Below the pieces are notes generated by a model that was not told where the DNA came from, made no database searches, and saw nothing but the letters and a program-made list of their open reading frames with translations. This document shows positions 43,517 through 52,626 of a stretch of 64,000 nucleotides of DNA, piece after piece (the first letter of the stretch is position 1; each line of letters opens with the position of its first letter). The DNA comes from Mucinivorans hirudinis (lineage in GTDB: Bacteria > Bacteroidota > Bacteroidia > Bacteroidales > Rikenellaceae): positions 1,520,798 through 1,584,797 of the forward strand of contig HG934468.1 in the NCBI GenBank assembly GCA_000723505.1, in the 5' to 3' direction. The translations under genes were made by a program, and so were the position numbers.

Positions 43517-44527
43517 ATGAATCTAACTCCGAATGTTTCCATTGCCGTTATCGGATGTGGAAGTTGGGCTACGGCTCAGGTAAAGATACTTTCTGAGAAT
43601 CACAACACTGTGAACTGGTACGTTCACGATGAGAAAATTCGTGTTCACCTTCTCAAACACCGCTCCAATCCCGAGTTCATCACACAGGTGCATTTTTCGT
43701 CCAAGAAGTTGAATATCTATGATGATATCTGCAAGGCAGTAGCCGACTCGGATATTGTGCTTTTGGCGACGCCTTCGCCATATATCAAGTCGGTGATGGC
43801 GCCCTTGGAGCATAACTGTTTTGACGGCAAAATCGTGCTCTCTGCAATCAAGGGCATCACTCCGGATGACTATCTGACAATAGCTGAGTATATCAACCGC
43901 ACATACAACTTGCCATTCGACCAAATCGGCATCGTCTCCGGTCCGTGCCATGCCGAGGAGGTTGCCCTCGAACGGCTTTCGTACCTTACTATTGTCTTCA
44001 AGGACGAGGAACTGGCGGCTCAGGTGGGCAAGCTCTACCATAATTCGTACATCAACATCGTCACCTCCAGAGACATCTACGGAGTGGAGTACGGCGCTGT
44101 ATTGAAAAATATATATGCTATCGCCATCGGTGTTTGTCATTCGATGGGTTATGGGGATAATTTTATTGCGGTGCTTATCTCTAATGCCACCCGAGAGATG
44201 GATAATTTTATGAATGCGACGTATACTGCGCCGCGCAACGTTCAAGATTCAGTATACTTAGGTGATTTATTGGTAACCTGTTATTCTCAATTTTCGCGTA
44301 ATCGCACCTTTGGTCTGATGATTGGCAAGGGTTATTCTGTTCGTGCTGCGCAGATGGAGATGAATATGGTTGCCGAGGGGTACTATGCAACAGCTTGTAT
44401 TCAGAAAGTTAAGGAGCGTTGCGATATTTCCATCGAGATGCCCATTGCCGATGCAATGTACGCAATTTTGTACCTGAACAAGGATGCCCGCACCGAGATA
44501 AAGCGCATTCTGCGCAAGTTGAGGTAG
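43517..44527 (+). CDS. gpsA: Glycerol-3-phosphate dehydrogenase [NAD(P)+]
   Basis: GpsA reduces dihydroxyacetone phosphate to sn-glycerol 3-phosphate for phospholipid synthesis. The 336-residue protein has the nucleotide-binding motif VIGCGSWATA near residue 12, the SAIKGI block, GIVSGPCHAEEV, and the catalytic lysine region GAVLKNIYAIAIG. Length and motif order are normal. It has its own promoter, and pgi follows 128 nt later. Confidence 0.95.
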   Translation: MNLTPNVSIAVIGCGSWATAQVKILSENHNTVNWYVHDEKIRVHLLKHRSNPEFITQVHFSSKKLNIYDDICKAVADSDIVLLATPSPYIKSVMAPLEHNCFDGKIVLSAIKGITPDDYLTIAEYINRTYNLPFDQIGIVSGPCHAEEVALERLSYLTIVFKDEELAAQVGKLYHNSYINIVTSRDIYGVEYGAVLKNIYAIAIGVCHSMGYGDNFIAVLISNATREMDNFMNATYTAPRNVQDSVYLGDLLVTCYSQFSRNRTFGLMIGKGYSVRAAQMEMNMVAEGYYATACIQKVKERCDISIEMPIADAMYAILYLNKDARTEIKRILRKLR

Positions 44528-44655
44528 CTGAATCGAGTTTCAGATGAATGTATCTACCGGAATTTCGGGGCTCAAAAATCTAAATTGGTTAAAGCCGCGT
44601 TAATAACGAACTATTGATTGTTAGGAATGGTGTAAATATCAAAAATAATATAGTA

Positions 44656-45990
44656 ATGAACGTAAAAATTGAAAAAATTTATGGTGCGGTGGCGGCTGAG
44701 AAGGTTGCCGCACTGGGGGGGGAGATGAAGGTTGCCAATGAGTTGTTACACTCTGGTAAGGGTGCCGGTAACGATTTTTTGGGTTGGGTGAATCTGCCCA
44801 CTCAAACTACCGAGAACGAAATTGCAGAGATTAACGCCGTTGCCAAAGAGCTTGCCAAAAAGGTTGAGGTTGTGGTGATTATCGGCATTGGTGGTTCGTA
44901 CCTCGGCGCGAAAGCTGTGTTGGATGCGATCAACTCCTCGTTTGACCAGCTGCAAAAGGTCAGGAAGAACCCCGTTGTAATTTTTGCCGGTCAAAACATA
45001 TCGGAGGATTACATTGTCGAACTTCTAGACACACTCAAACATTACTCAATAGGCGCAGTAGTTATTTCTAAATCAGGCACTACCACTGAGCCTGCAATTG
45101 CGTTCCGCATAATCAAAGAAGAGATTGAGCACCGCTATGGAAAAGATGAGGCGGCAAAGCGTATCATTGCCGTAACCGACAAGGCACGTGGCGCTTTGCG
45201 TACTTTGGCGACACAGGAGGGTTACAAAACTTTCGTGATTGAGGATAACGTTGGCGGGCGTTTCTCGGTGCTCACTCCGGTCGGATTGCTTCCATTGGCA
45301 GTTGCGGGCGTTGATATTGAGTCATTTGTAAAGGGTGCACAAGATATGGAACGGGCTTGTCTGCCCGAGGTTGGCTATGACAAAAACCCTGCTGAGATAT
45401 ATGCAGCAGCTCGCACTGCCCTCTACCGTGACGGCAAGAAGATAGAGATTCTGGCTTCTTATGAGCCTAAGTTGCAAAATATTGGTGAGTGGTGGAAGCA
45501 ACTTTACGGAGAGTCTGAGGGCAAAGAGGGCAAGGGTATATTTCCCGCAAGTGTGACCCTCACTGCCGATTTGCACTCGATGGGTCAATATATCCAAGAT
45601 GGCGAACGTACGCTTTTTGAGACTGTCATTTCGGTCAAAGAGCCTAAATCTAGATATGAAATCAAGGCGGATGCGGCGAACTTGGACGGATTGAACTTTT
45701 TGGCAGGCAGGCGTATTTCGGAAGTAAACCGTATGGCGCAGCTTGGTACTATGCTGGCTCACGTGGACGGCGGCGTGCCAAATATCGAAATTGAAATCGA
45801 CAAGATTGATGCGTATAATATCGGCGGTTTGTTGTATTTCTTCGAGAAGGCTTGCGGCATCAGCGGCTACGCTCTTGGTGTGAATCCGTTCGACCAACCG
45901 GGTGTTGAGGCTTACAAGAAGAATATGTTTGCACTGCTGGGTAAGCCCGGCTTCGAGAAAGAGGGAGAGGAGCTGCGCAAGAGGCTCTAG
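44656..45990 (+). CDS. pgi: Glucose-6-phosphate isomerase
   Basis: Pgi interconverts glucose 6-phosphate and fructose 6-phosphate. The ATG at 44656 is preferred to the in-frame one at 44614, whose 14 extra residues are Asn/Val-rich, unlike family starts. The 444-residue protein has the sugar-isomerase blocks [43 protein letters not shown] and the C-terminal [14 protein letters not shown]. Its shorter length matches the bacterial small Pgi group. An intrinsic terminator and then an insertion sequence follow. Confidence 0.95.
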   Translation: MNVKIEKIYGAVAAEKVAALGGEMKVANELLHSGKGAGNDFLGWVNLPTQTTENEIAEINAVAKELAKKVEVVVIIGIGGSYLGAKAVLDAINSSFDQLQKVRKNPVVIFAGQNISEDYIVELLDTLKHYSIGAVVISKSGTTTEPAIAFRIIKEEIEHRYGKDEAAKRIIAVTDKARGALRTLATQEGYKTFVIEDNVGGRFSVLTPVGLLPLAVAGVDIESFVKGAQDMERACLPEVGYDKNPAEIYAAARTALYRDGKKIEILASYEPKLQNIGEWWKQLYGESEGKEGKGIFPASVTLTADLHSMGQYIQDGERTLFETVISVKEPKSRYEIKADAANLDGLNFLAGRRISEVNRMAQLGTMLAHVDGGVPNIEIEIDKIDAYNIGGLLYFFEKACGISGYALGVNPFDQPGVEAYKKNMFALLGKPGFEKEGEELRKRL

Positions 45991-46018
45991 AATCCATCTG
46001 CCCGATAACAGTTTTTTG

Positions 46019-46067
46019 CGGCTCTGATTGATGCTCATTTCTCGAGCAGGTCAGAGTCGTTTTTTTG
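46019..46067 (+). terminator. Intrinsic terminator after pgi
   Basis: The stem CGGCTCTGA / TCAGAGTCG (46019-46027 with 46051-46059) has an inner TGCTC/GAGCA pairing and is followed by a seven-T tract. It is a good rho-independent terminator 29 nt after the pgi stop. Confidence 0.85.
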
Positions 46068-46110
46068 CAAAGTGCTTGTTAACTAAATAGATATTTAGTT
46101 TTTCAAACCT

Positions 46111-46118
46111 TATTTATT
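46111..46118. repeat. Left 8-bp target-site duplication of the insertion sequence
   Basis: TATTTATT is immediately outside the left terminal repeat and is repeated exactly at 47381-47388. ISL3-family elements make 8-bp duplications. Confidence 0.9.
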
Positions 46119-46141
46119 GGTTCTACTGGTTTTCGTGTGGG
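46119..46141 (+). repeat. Left terminal inverted repeat of the ISL3 element
   Basis: It begins GGTTCTAC and ends TTTCGTGTGGG. It contains the transposase stop codon at 46123-46125. Confidence 0.9.
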
Positions 46142-47339
46142 TAAAGTTTGAGGTTTGCATTGAAGAATAGTATTGCGGTTCTGAAGTTTTCAAATTTACG
46201 GTATCCTCTGCCTATTCTTTTTATCTCTTCGATAGAGCTGTTTAACCTCTCTGCCCTTGCATTACTTGCGCCAGTTAGTATCGCATTTACAATTCCTTTT
46301 TTATGCCTGTCAAACATTTCTACTACTTGGGTTATCTCAGGTATATTTACCCTTAATGCGTTCTGTTTCCAAAACATATATATTGATAATGCACTTTGAT
46401 AGTTTTCTTGCCGAAACTGAATATCTCTAAAATTCTCCTTCACTTGCCAAGCCCGAGATACCTCGTAATTTGCTCCCCGTATAGCCTCGAAAGTCGCATA
46501 CTGCTTATCTGTAAAATTACTTGTGTCCTTGAGCCACAAATACTTAGTTCGTTTCAAATCTTCGTGTAACTTAACCTCTCGGCGACGTACCTTATCAACA
46601 GCCTTATTCAAATAACCGACCAAATGAAAATTATCGTGGCAGTGCAATGCTTGCCCAAAATGCTCCTTTGCTGCGTAAATATAAGGATCCCACATATCGG
46701 TGCATATTCGCTCTACTGCCCCTCGCTGCTCCTCAGATAAACCTTTAATACACAAATTATCAACACTTTCCTTTGTCCTGCCTTTACTAACCTCTATCAC
46801 AATTCCGCTCAACTCATCCGATAAAATTGATGCGTACTCGTGACCACGACTTATAGCTTTCTCGTCAATGCTAACATATTTATATAGCTCATCACTATCT
46901 CGCAATGCCATACCGCGCTCTACTGCTCGGTGCATCACGCGATGTACTTGGTCAAAACTTATACGCAATAACCTTGCAGTACCACTCTGACTCTTGGTTA
47001 CTTGCAAAGTCTCTATCGTTTTTTTTCGAGCAAAGTGGTCATACGTTCCAATGGCGCTGACCACGGTACGCCCAAGCTTATTACCTTATCTCCAACAATA
47101 TAACGCGGAATACGGGCAACAAGGTAACTCTTATATTGCCACAAATCCAAGTGTCGCCACTCTCGAACTGAACGATAGTCATAGATAGGATAACTTACAC
47201 CATCAATAATTACCAATTCATTGTTATAAACAAGCTCAATACGAACTTCCTCGTTTTGCTCGTCGATGTCTACACCGCCTATAGACCAATCACTGCTCAT
47301 AGGCAATAATAATTTACTCAATACTTCGGTTGCTGTCAT
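46123..47339 (-). CDS. ISL3-family transposase, two frames joined by a likely -1 frameshift
   Basis: The first frame (47339 to 47013, 108 codons) holds the N-terminal part with YDYRSVREWRHLDLWQYKSYLVARIPR. The second frame (46123-47064 open region) holds the DDE catalytic domain with YVSIDEKAISRGHEYASI, CTDMWDPYIYAAKEHFG and CHDNFHLVGYLNKAVD, and ends AERLNSSIEEIKRIGRGYR. They overlap at an eight-A run (minus strand, about 47029-47036). Slipping back one base on A-AAA-AAA gives a continuous protein of about 405 residues, the normal family length. A potential stem-loop lies about 11 nt further on. The N-terminal zinc-finger cysteines usual in ISL3 are missing. A plain inactivating frameshift is the alternative. 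Confidence 0.88.
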
Positions 47340-47357
47340 TCGGCAAAGATAACTATT

Positions 47358-47380
47358 CTCACACGAAATCCTGTAGAACC
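47358..47380 (-). repeat. Right terminal inverted repeat of the ISL3 element
   Basis: Read on the minus strand it begins GGTTCTAC and ends TTTCGTGTGAG, matching the left end at 20 of 23 positions. Confidence 0.9.
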
Positions 47381-47388
47381 TATTTATT
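47381..47388. repeat. Right 8-bp target-site duplication of the insertion sequence
   Basis: TATTTATT is identical to 46111-46118 and lies directly outside the right terminal repeat. Confidence 0.9.
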
Positions 47389-47430
47389 AACTTTGAGAGC
47401 GTAGGGGTGCTTGTAAAATTGCGCTCATTG

Positions 47431-47474
47431 TTATTAACTCTGCTTTAAACAATTTGGATAATGCCGAATTAATA
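47431..47474 (+). repeat. Full palindromic copy of the AATGCCGAGTTAAT repeat
   Basis: The 44-nt unit has two inverted half-sites around ACAATTTGGAT. It matches the copy at 60988-61031 at 38 of 44 positions. It lies between the insertion sequence and the acetate transporter promoter. Confidence 0.7.
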
Positions 47475-47530
47475 AAGATAAAAACAGTAATCGAAAGATG
47501 AACAATCATCAATGAAAATTCGCCCTAATT

Positions 47531-47562
47531 TTTGTCCATTATGCCATTATTTACTATTTTTG
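47531..47562 (+). promoter_or_regulatory. Full Bacteroidetes promoter (TTTG - 20 bp - TATTTTTG) for the acetate transporter
   Basis: A -33 TTTG at 47531-47534 and a -7 TATTTTTG at 47555-47562 are spaced by 20 bp, the consensus arrangement. The leader to the ATG at 47593 would be about 25 nt. Confidence 0.75.
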
Positions 47563-47592
47563 CCCGCTAAAAATAGTAAATAATCATTAAAA

Positions 47593-48192
47593 ATGGAGAC
47601 AACTCAACACGTAAAAATCGAAACGGCAGACCCCACACCCCTCGGATTAATGGGGCTGGCAATGGTAACTCTGGTTGCCTGCTCACAAAAACTAGGAATC
47701 AGCGAGGGCACTTCGCTCATTGTGCCTTGGGCAATATTTTTAGGGGCTCTGGCGCAATTGATGGCTTCGGCGCTAGATTTCAAACACAACAACCTCTTCG
47801 GAGCAATCGCCTTTGGGGCTTATGGTTTCTTTTGGCTGGGGGTGGCATCTACTTGGCTAATCAAAGCCGGCGTTTTGGGCGAGACATTGCAACAGACAGC
47901 AGACGGAACGCAACTCGCCTTCGCATTCTTGGGCTACTTCGTCTTTTCGCTTATTGTAACTCTCGCTGCCTTCCGACTCAACACAATGCTTTCGGTGTTG
48001 ATGCTGTTGATTGACCTTCTCTTACTTTCCCTCACTATGGATGCCTTTGCAATGGGGCACATTTGGCACACGATTGCAGCCTATTCCGAGCTGTTTATCT
48101 CCATTGGCAGCTTCTACGGCGTTGCGGCGGCAATGCTCAACAAGAGCTACGGACGCGTAATGGTACCCGTGGGCAAGGCGTGGACAAAGTAG
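47593..48192 (+). CDS. satP: Acetate uptake transporter, GPR1/FUN34/YaaH (SatP) family
   Basis: The 199-residue membrane protein has six hydrophobic helices and the family signature near the N-terminus, here DPTPLGLMGLAMVTLV (NPAPLGL-type). Family members form hexameric channels for acetate, succinate or related acids. Later helices include FGAYGFFWLGVAS and YFVFSLIVTLAAFR. It has a strong consensus promoter and ends near a hairpin shared with convergent ssb. Acetate is a major fermentation product in such hosts, so export or re-uptake are both possible. Confidence 0.92.
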   Translation: METTQHVKIETADPTPLGLMGLAMVTLVACSQKLGISEGTSLIVPWAIFLGALAQLMASALDFKHNNLFGAIAFGAYGFFWLGVASTWLIKAGVLGETLQQTADGTQLAFAFLGYFVFSLIVTLAAFRLNTMLSVLMLLIDLLLLSLTMDAFAMGHIWHTIAAYSELFISIGSFYGVAAAMLNKSYGRVMVPVGKAWTK

Positions 48193-48218
48193 TTGTTTTT
48201 TTGCTTTTGGGGTAAGTA

Positions 48219-48240
48219 TTATTAACCCGACACCCATATG
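48219..48240 (+). repeat. 22-nt repeat, inverted partner of 40848-40869
   Basis: It is an exact reverse complement of 40848-40869, with the parts TTATTAACCC and CATATG. It lies 27 nt after the acetate transporter stop. Confidence 0.7.
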
Positions 48241-48287
48241 TCGGAACTTATTTGGGTATCTAGTTAATAACACGTAGTGAAAAAAAT

Positions 48288-48343
48288 GAGGGGGTTTCTA
48301 AAAATTAGCCATTGGGTATTATGGAATTTTTAGAAGCCCCCTC
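48288..48343. terminator. Long hairpin between convergent satP and ssb
   Basis: Arms 48288-48306 and 48325-48343 pair at 18 of 19 positions around an 18-nt loop. The left arm contains GGGGTTTCTAAAAATT, which recurs at 40776-40793 and 43356-43374, so the hairpin belongs to a repeat family that may have been recruited as a terminator. Confidence 0.7.
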
Positions 48344-48365
48344 AAATCGATCACCAACCTTTTAC

Positions 48366-48782
48366 TCAAAAAGGTAAATTTTCCGGATTTGGTATACTTT
48401 GTTCCGATGCGTTGAAGTTTTGGTTGTTATAGGTTTCGTTGCCCTGCGGTGCACGGCGCGACAGTGTTTTGATGTCATCGGCGTGTATTTCGATAGCCGT
48501 ACGGCGATAGCCCGTGGTCATATCAGTGAGTTCGCGCGAACGGATTTTACCCTCGACATAGACCTGCGTTCCCTTTTGGATGTAACGCTCTGCAAAGTCT
48601 GCCTGCGAGCGCCAGAGTGTGATTGTGTGCCATTCGGTGTGCTCCTTTTTCTCGCCTGTTGTTGAGCTGAAGTAACGTTCAGTTGTTGCAATTCTGATAC
48701 GAGCCATTTTGACACCGCTTTCTAATGTTCGAATTTCGGGATCTGCCCCGACATTGCCGATTAATACTACTTTGTTTACCAT
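48366..48782 (-). CDS. ssb: Single-stranded DNA-binding protein
   Basis: The 138-residue protein has one OB fold, beginning VNKVVLIGNVGADPEIRTL and containing TEWHTITLWRSQADFAERYI and GKIRSRE. A disordered Asn/Gln-rich linker follows, then an acidic-hydrophobic tail (ENLPF), the usual contact site for partner proteins. It protects single-stranded DNA in replication and repair. It converges on satP, with a shared hairpin between them. Confidence 0.95.
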   Translation of the reverse strand: MVNKVVLIGNVGADPEIRTLESGVKMARIRIATTERYFSSTTGEKKEHTEWHTITLWRSQADFAERYIQKGTQVYVEGKIRSRELTDMTTGYRRTAIEIHADDIKTLSRRAPQGNETYNNQNFNASEQSIPNPENLPF

Positions 48783-48863
48783 TTTTTTTCAGAAATATAC
48801 TATGAATTGGAACTGCAATTTACAAATAAATTTTTAATGCTGAAATATTAACAGAAATATTTA

Positions 48864-48871
48864 TATCTTTG
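48864..48871 (+). promoter_or_regulatory. -7 box (TATCTTTG) for sppA
   Basis: TATCTTTG matches TAnnTTTG and gives a leader of about 48 nt before the sppA ATG at 48926. Confidence 0.6.
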
Positions 48872-48925
48872 TCTTTGGGAAAATGTTGAGAGTGCCAAAA
48901 ATAAAACATAACTAAAAATATAATA

Positions 48926-50704
48926 ATGAATAATTTTGTTAAATCATTCCTCGCCTGTTTACTCGCTATTTTTGTGAGTTCCGTGCTTAATATCCTCTTT
49001 TGGATAATCCTTATTTTTGTAGTTATTGGCGGTACTATCTCTAATTACGAAAAAATTTCGCTAAAACCGCGTACAATCCTAGAAATAGACCTATCTGCTT
49101 CATTACCAGATAAAACATCCTCTAACCCTCTCGACGAGATAAATTTTTCAACTTTCAAGATTAAAAAAAGTATTACCCTTTGGGATGCGGTATCTTTGAT
49201 AAAAAATGCCAAGGACGACCCCAATATTGAGGGAATCTACCTCTCGGCAGGCACAGGGATGCAGACCCCCGTTTCGAGCCTCTACGAGCTGCGCGAGGCG
49301 CTGGATGATTTCCGCCAAAGCGGCAAATATGTCATTGCCTATGCCGATACATACACTCAGGGCAGCTATTTTGTGGCATCGGTTGCCGACAAGGTCTACC
49401 TCAATCCCCAGGGGTCATTCAATTGGAACGGAATGAGCTCCACGGCAATATTTGTAAAGGGTACGTTGGACAAATTGGGTATCGAGCCCGAAATTATCCG
49501 CTACGGTAAATTCAAGGGTGCAATCGAGCCGCTAATTCTTACCAAGTTGAGCGACGAAAACCGCCTGCAAACAGAGTCGATGCTCGCCTCAATGTGGGGC
49601 TATGTGGTTGAGAAAGTGAGCCAAAGCCGCGAAATACCAACCGAAAAATTGCAGGAGTATGCCTCCACACTTGCCATCGCCTTCCCCGCTGATGCTCTGC
49701 GCCTTGGTCTGGTGGATGAACTGAAATATAGCGATGAACTCTCGCAGGAACTTGCACGTATGTGCGATGAAGACGAGCCACGACTGATAACTCTGAACCA
49801 ATACAAATCGGTAGCACCGCTCGCCGGTAGCGGAGATATTCTATCCGGCGACAAGGTGGCTCTGCTCTATGCCCAGGGCGAAATATATGATGAGGGCGAC
49901 AAAAACAAAATGATTATCGGCAATGAGCTGGCTGACGAGCTGCGCGAACTGCGCAAGGACGAGAATGTGAAGGCGGTGGTTGTCAGAGTGAATAGCCCGG
50001 GTGGGAGTGTGCTGGCTTCGGACATTATCTGGCGCGAAATGTTGTTGATGCAACAAACAAAACCCCTGATTATCTCGATGGGCGAATATGCCGCCTCGGG
50101 CGGATACTATATTAGTTGTCCGGCAGATGTGATTTTTGCAGCACCAACCACTCTGACCGGCTCAATCGGAGTCTTCGGTGTGCTGCTCAATGTAGAGAAG
50201 GGGGCACGTGAAAAGCTGGGTATCACCACAGACATTGTCCGCACCAACCCAATGGCGGATGCGGGTAACATTTTCCGCCCGCTGACCGCATTCGAGAGAG
50301 CAAAAATGCAAACAGGGGTAGACTCTACCTATAACCGCTTTGTGGAATTAGTGGCTTCGGGGCGCGATATGAGCTTTGCACAGGTGGATGACATTGCTCA
50401 AGGGCGCGTATGGTCGGGATTACAGGGTGTCGAAAACGGCTTGGTGGACAAGGTGGGGACACTCAAAGATGCCATCGCCGAGGCTGCCTCACGTGCTGCA
50501 CTCACGAGCTACCGAATCGAAACTTTTCCCAAAACGGAGGACTCCTTCGGCTCACTATTCTCGACTATGCTTAGCAGTGGCGCAAAACTAGCCGGCGGAC
50601 TCATAGGAATAAAAGAACAAATCGAAACGGAAACAGAACAATTCGTTCGCCAAAACCAAGGGGTGAAGGCGAAAATGGAAACTAAATTAGTGGTTGGTTT
50701 TTAG
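48926..50704 (+). CDS. sppA: Signal peptide peptidase SppA, 67-kDa type
   Basis: SppA degrades signal peptides left in the inner membrane. The 592-residue protein has an N-terminal membrane helix (about 8-38) and two tandem S49 peptidase-like halves, as in the long E. coli form. The nucleophile Ser lies in MGEYAASGGYYISCPAD in the C-terminal half, with VNSPGGSVLASD before it. The catalytic Lys is expected in the N-terminal half near the YADTYTQGSYFVASVADKVY segment. lpxK follows 88 nt later. Confidence 0.94.
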   Translation: MNNFVKSFLACLLAIFVSSVLNILFWIILIFVVIGGTISNYEKISLKPRTILEIDLSASLPDKTSSNPLDEINFSTFKIKKSITLWDAVSLIKNAKDDPNIEGIYLSAGTGMQTPVSSLYELREALDDFRQSGKYVIAYADTYTQGSYFVASVADKVYLNPQGSFNWNGMSSTAIFVKGTLDKLGIEPEIIRYGKFKGAIEPLILTKLSDENRLQTESMLASMWGYVVEKVSQSREIPTEKLQEYASTLAIAFPADALRLGLVDELKYSDELSQELARMCDEDEPRLITLNQYKSVAPLAGSGDILSGDKVALLYAQGEIYDEGDKNKMIIGNELADELRELRKDENVKAVVVRVNSPGGSVLASDIIWREMLLMQQTKPLIISMGEYAASGGYYISCPADVIFAAPTTLTGSIGVFGVLLNVEKGAREKLGITTDIVRTNPMADAGNIFRPLTAFERAKMQTGVDSTYNRFVELVASGRDMSFAQVDDIAQGRVWSGLQGVENGLVDKVGTLKDAIAEAASRAALTSYRIETFPKTEDSFGSLFSTMLSSGAKLAGGLIGIKEQIETETEQFVRQNQGVKAKMETKLVVGF

Positions 50705-50792
50705 TGCTCAGTGATTAGAGGTTGTTCTTTAACATAAACAGCCCCGGTTCCAATGGCATCAATCAATGAACACTAACCATTGAAAACTAACG

Positions 50793-51860
50793 ATGAAACT
50801 CTTGACCATACCTCTTTCGTGGATCTATGCAGCAGTGGTGGGTATCCGACACGCTCTCTTCAACTGGGGGATACTTCCTCGCCGAGAGTTTGACATACCC
50901 ATTGTATGCGTGGGTAACCTAGCCGTGGGGGGTACGGGAAAGACTCCGCACACGGAGTTTCTGATTGAGGAGCTCGGCAAATACTATAACGTTGCCGTGC
51001 TCTCAAGAGGGTATAAGCGGAAAACCAAGGGGTTTGTGCTGGCAAACAACAACAGTTCGTACAAGGCAATAGGTGATGAGCCTAAGCAGATTAAGCTAAA
51101 ATTTCCGTATGTGCCGGTTGCGGTCTGCGAGAAGCGGGCAGAGGGTATTGAGATGCTTCGTAAGCATCACCCCGAGGTAAATCTCGTGATTTTGGACGAT
51201 GCCTTTCAACATCGCTATGTGGAGGCGTGGGTCAATATTCTGCTGACGGACTATAATAACCCCTACTATCGCGACCATTTCCTGCCGTGGGGACGACTTC
51301 GCGACTCGAAGAGCCAGCTAAAACGGGCTAACGTAGTTATTGTGAGCAAGTGCCCCAACCACCTCACTCCGCTCGACTATCGCTTAGTACGCAAAAGCAT
51401 CCCCCTTGCTCCATACCAATCGCTCTACTTCACCTCGCTATGCTCGGGGGCTGCCATACCATTGTTTCCTGAGCTGAACCCACCTAAATTACTGGTTGGC
51501 AAACCTATAACAGCAATGAGCGGAATAGCAAACCCAACGGAATTCATCAGGTCATTGCGGACACAGCATAAAATTGCACACAACTTCATCTTTCCCGACC
51601 ACCACAACTACACGATGAGCGACATAAGTATGATGGAGAAGGCTCTGAAAAAACTACCTTTCGATGCACCAATAGTCACGACGGAGAAAGATGCTGTAAA
51701 ACTGATGAATAGCCGCAAGATAGGGCAAGATTTTTTGCGTAGACTCTACTATATTCCCGTCAAAGTGCGCTTTGAACAGGAGCAACGAGAGAATTTTTTT
51801 AATGTCATTTTGCAGTATGTTAGAGAGAATCAAAAAAATAAAATCACTCATCCTCAATAA
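50793..51860 (+). CDS. lpxK: Tetraacyldisaccharide 4'-kinase
   Basis: LpxK adds the 4'-phosphate to the lipid A precursor. The 355-residue protein has an N-terminal membrane-association helix and a P-loop VGGTGKT at 45-51. SRGYKRKTKGFVL follows, then DEPKQI, and DDAFQHRYV with the catalytic Asp-His pair region. The C-terminal half has FPDHHNYTMSDI and TTEKDAVKL. Its 3' end overlaps the purine nucleoside phosphorylase gene by 44 nt, so the two are co-transcribed. Confidence 0.95.
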   Translation: MKLLTIPLSWIYAAVVGIRHALFNWGILPRREFDIPIVCVGNLAVGGTGKTPHTEFLIEELGKYYNVAVLSRGYKRKTKGFVLANNNSSYKAIGDEPKQIKLKFPYVPVAVCEKRAEGIEMLRKHHPEVNLVILDDAFQHRYVEAWVNILLTDYNNPYYRDHFLPWGRLRDSKSQLKRANVVIVSKCPNHLTPLDYRLVRKSIPLAPYQSLYFTSLCSGAAIPLFPELNPPKLLVGKPITAMSGIANPTEFIRSLRTQHKIAHNFIFPDHHNYTMSDISMMEKALKKLPFDAPIVTTEKDAVKLMNSRKIGQDFLRRLYYIPVKVRFEQEQRENFFNVILQYVRENQKNKITHPQ

Positions 51861-52620
51861 GATGAGCATCACTCAAGAACCCGAAATCGCCATCATCCTT
51901 GGCTCGGGTTTGGGTGGATTGGTCGATGAGATGGAGGTGATGGCAACGCTTGATTATGCTGATATTGAGGGTTTTCCTCTCTCCACAGTCGAGGGGCATC
52001 GCGGACGCTTCGTCTGGGGGACTTTGGGCGGACGTCGCGTTATCGCAATGCAGGGTAGAGTGCACTATTATGAGGGTTATAGCATTGATGATGTGGCTCT
52101 TGGTGCACGCGTTTTGTGCTCCTTCGCAATACGGGCACTCATTGTATCCAATGCTGCGGGTGGCGTCAATCCCTCGTTCAACGTTGGGGACTTAATGGTT
52201 ATCGAAGACCATATCAACCTATTGCCCAACCCTTTGATAGGAAAAAATATAGAGTCTCTCGGCACACGCTTTCCCGAGATGACAACCGCCTACGATAAAG
52301 CTCTAATCACCCTTGCCCACTCACTCGACCCCGACTTGCGAGAGGGAGTCTACTTGGCTTCGAGCGGACCCACCTTCGAGACACCGGCAGAGTACCGCTT
52401 TTTTCACCGTATCGGCGCCGATGCCTGCGGAATGTCCACCACTGCGGAGGTAATCGTGGCACGACACCAACGCATCCCCGTCTTCGGGCTCTCGCTAATC
52501 ACCAATATCGGATATGGAGCTCAGGCGGGTAAAGCAACCCATCAGGAGGTTTTTACGGCTGCCGCTGCTGCCACACCGAGAATGACAAAGTTGATTAAAG
52601 GAGTAGTAGAGCAATGCTAG
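51817..52620 (+). CDS. Purine-nucleoside phosphorylase (trimeric class)
   Basis: The enzyme splits purine nucleosides with phosphate in salvage. The ATG at 51817 is preferred to the in-frame one at 51772, because family members start with a short MLExIK helix; the choice still overlaps lpxK by 44 nt. The 267-residue protein has IILGSGLGGLVDEM (phosphate loop), VEGHRGRFVWG, GRVHYYEGYS, SNAAGGVNPSF and SSGPTFETPAEYRF, with GMSTTAEVIVARH near the base site. An AAA ATPase gene follows after 6 nt. Confidence 0.93.
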   Translation: MLERIKKIKSLILNKMSITQEPEIAIILGSGLGGLVDEMEVMATLDYADIEGFPLSTVEGHRGRFVWGTLGGRRVIAMQGRVHYYEGYSIDDVALGARVLCSFAIRALIVSNAAGGVNPSFNVGDLMVIEDHINLLPNPLIGKNIESLGTRFPEMTTAYDKALITLAHSLDPDLREGVYLASSGPTFETPAEYRFFHRIGADACGMSTTAEVIVARHQRIPVFGLSLITNIGYGAQAGKATHQEVFTAAAAATPRMTKLIKGVVEQC

Positions 52621-52626
52621 AATATT

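Larger units (their letters stand above)
46119..47380 (-). mobile_element. Complete ISL3-family insertion sequence, 1262 bp
   Basis: The element is bounded by imperfect terminal inverted repeats starting with GG (46119-46141 and 47358-47380, 20 of 23 positions matching) and by the exact 8-bp duplication TATTTATT. It carries one transposase split into two overlapping frames on the minus strand. It sits between pgi and the acetate transporter gene and disrupts no gene. Intact ends and target duplication suggest a recent insertion. No passenger gene is present. Confidence 0.93.

Noticed and set aside
46123-47339. Reading the split ISL3 transposase as a pseudogene
   Set aside because: The break falls exactly on an A-AAA-AAA slippery run with a possible downstream stem, and the element ends are intact. 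Programmed frameshifting is at least as likely, so it is not called a pseudogene.
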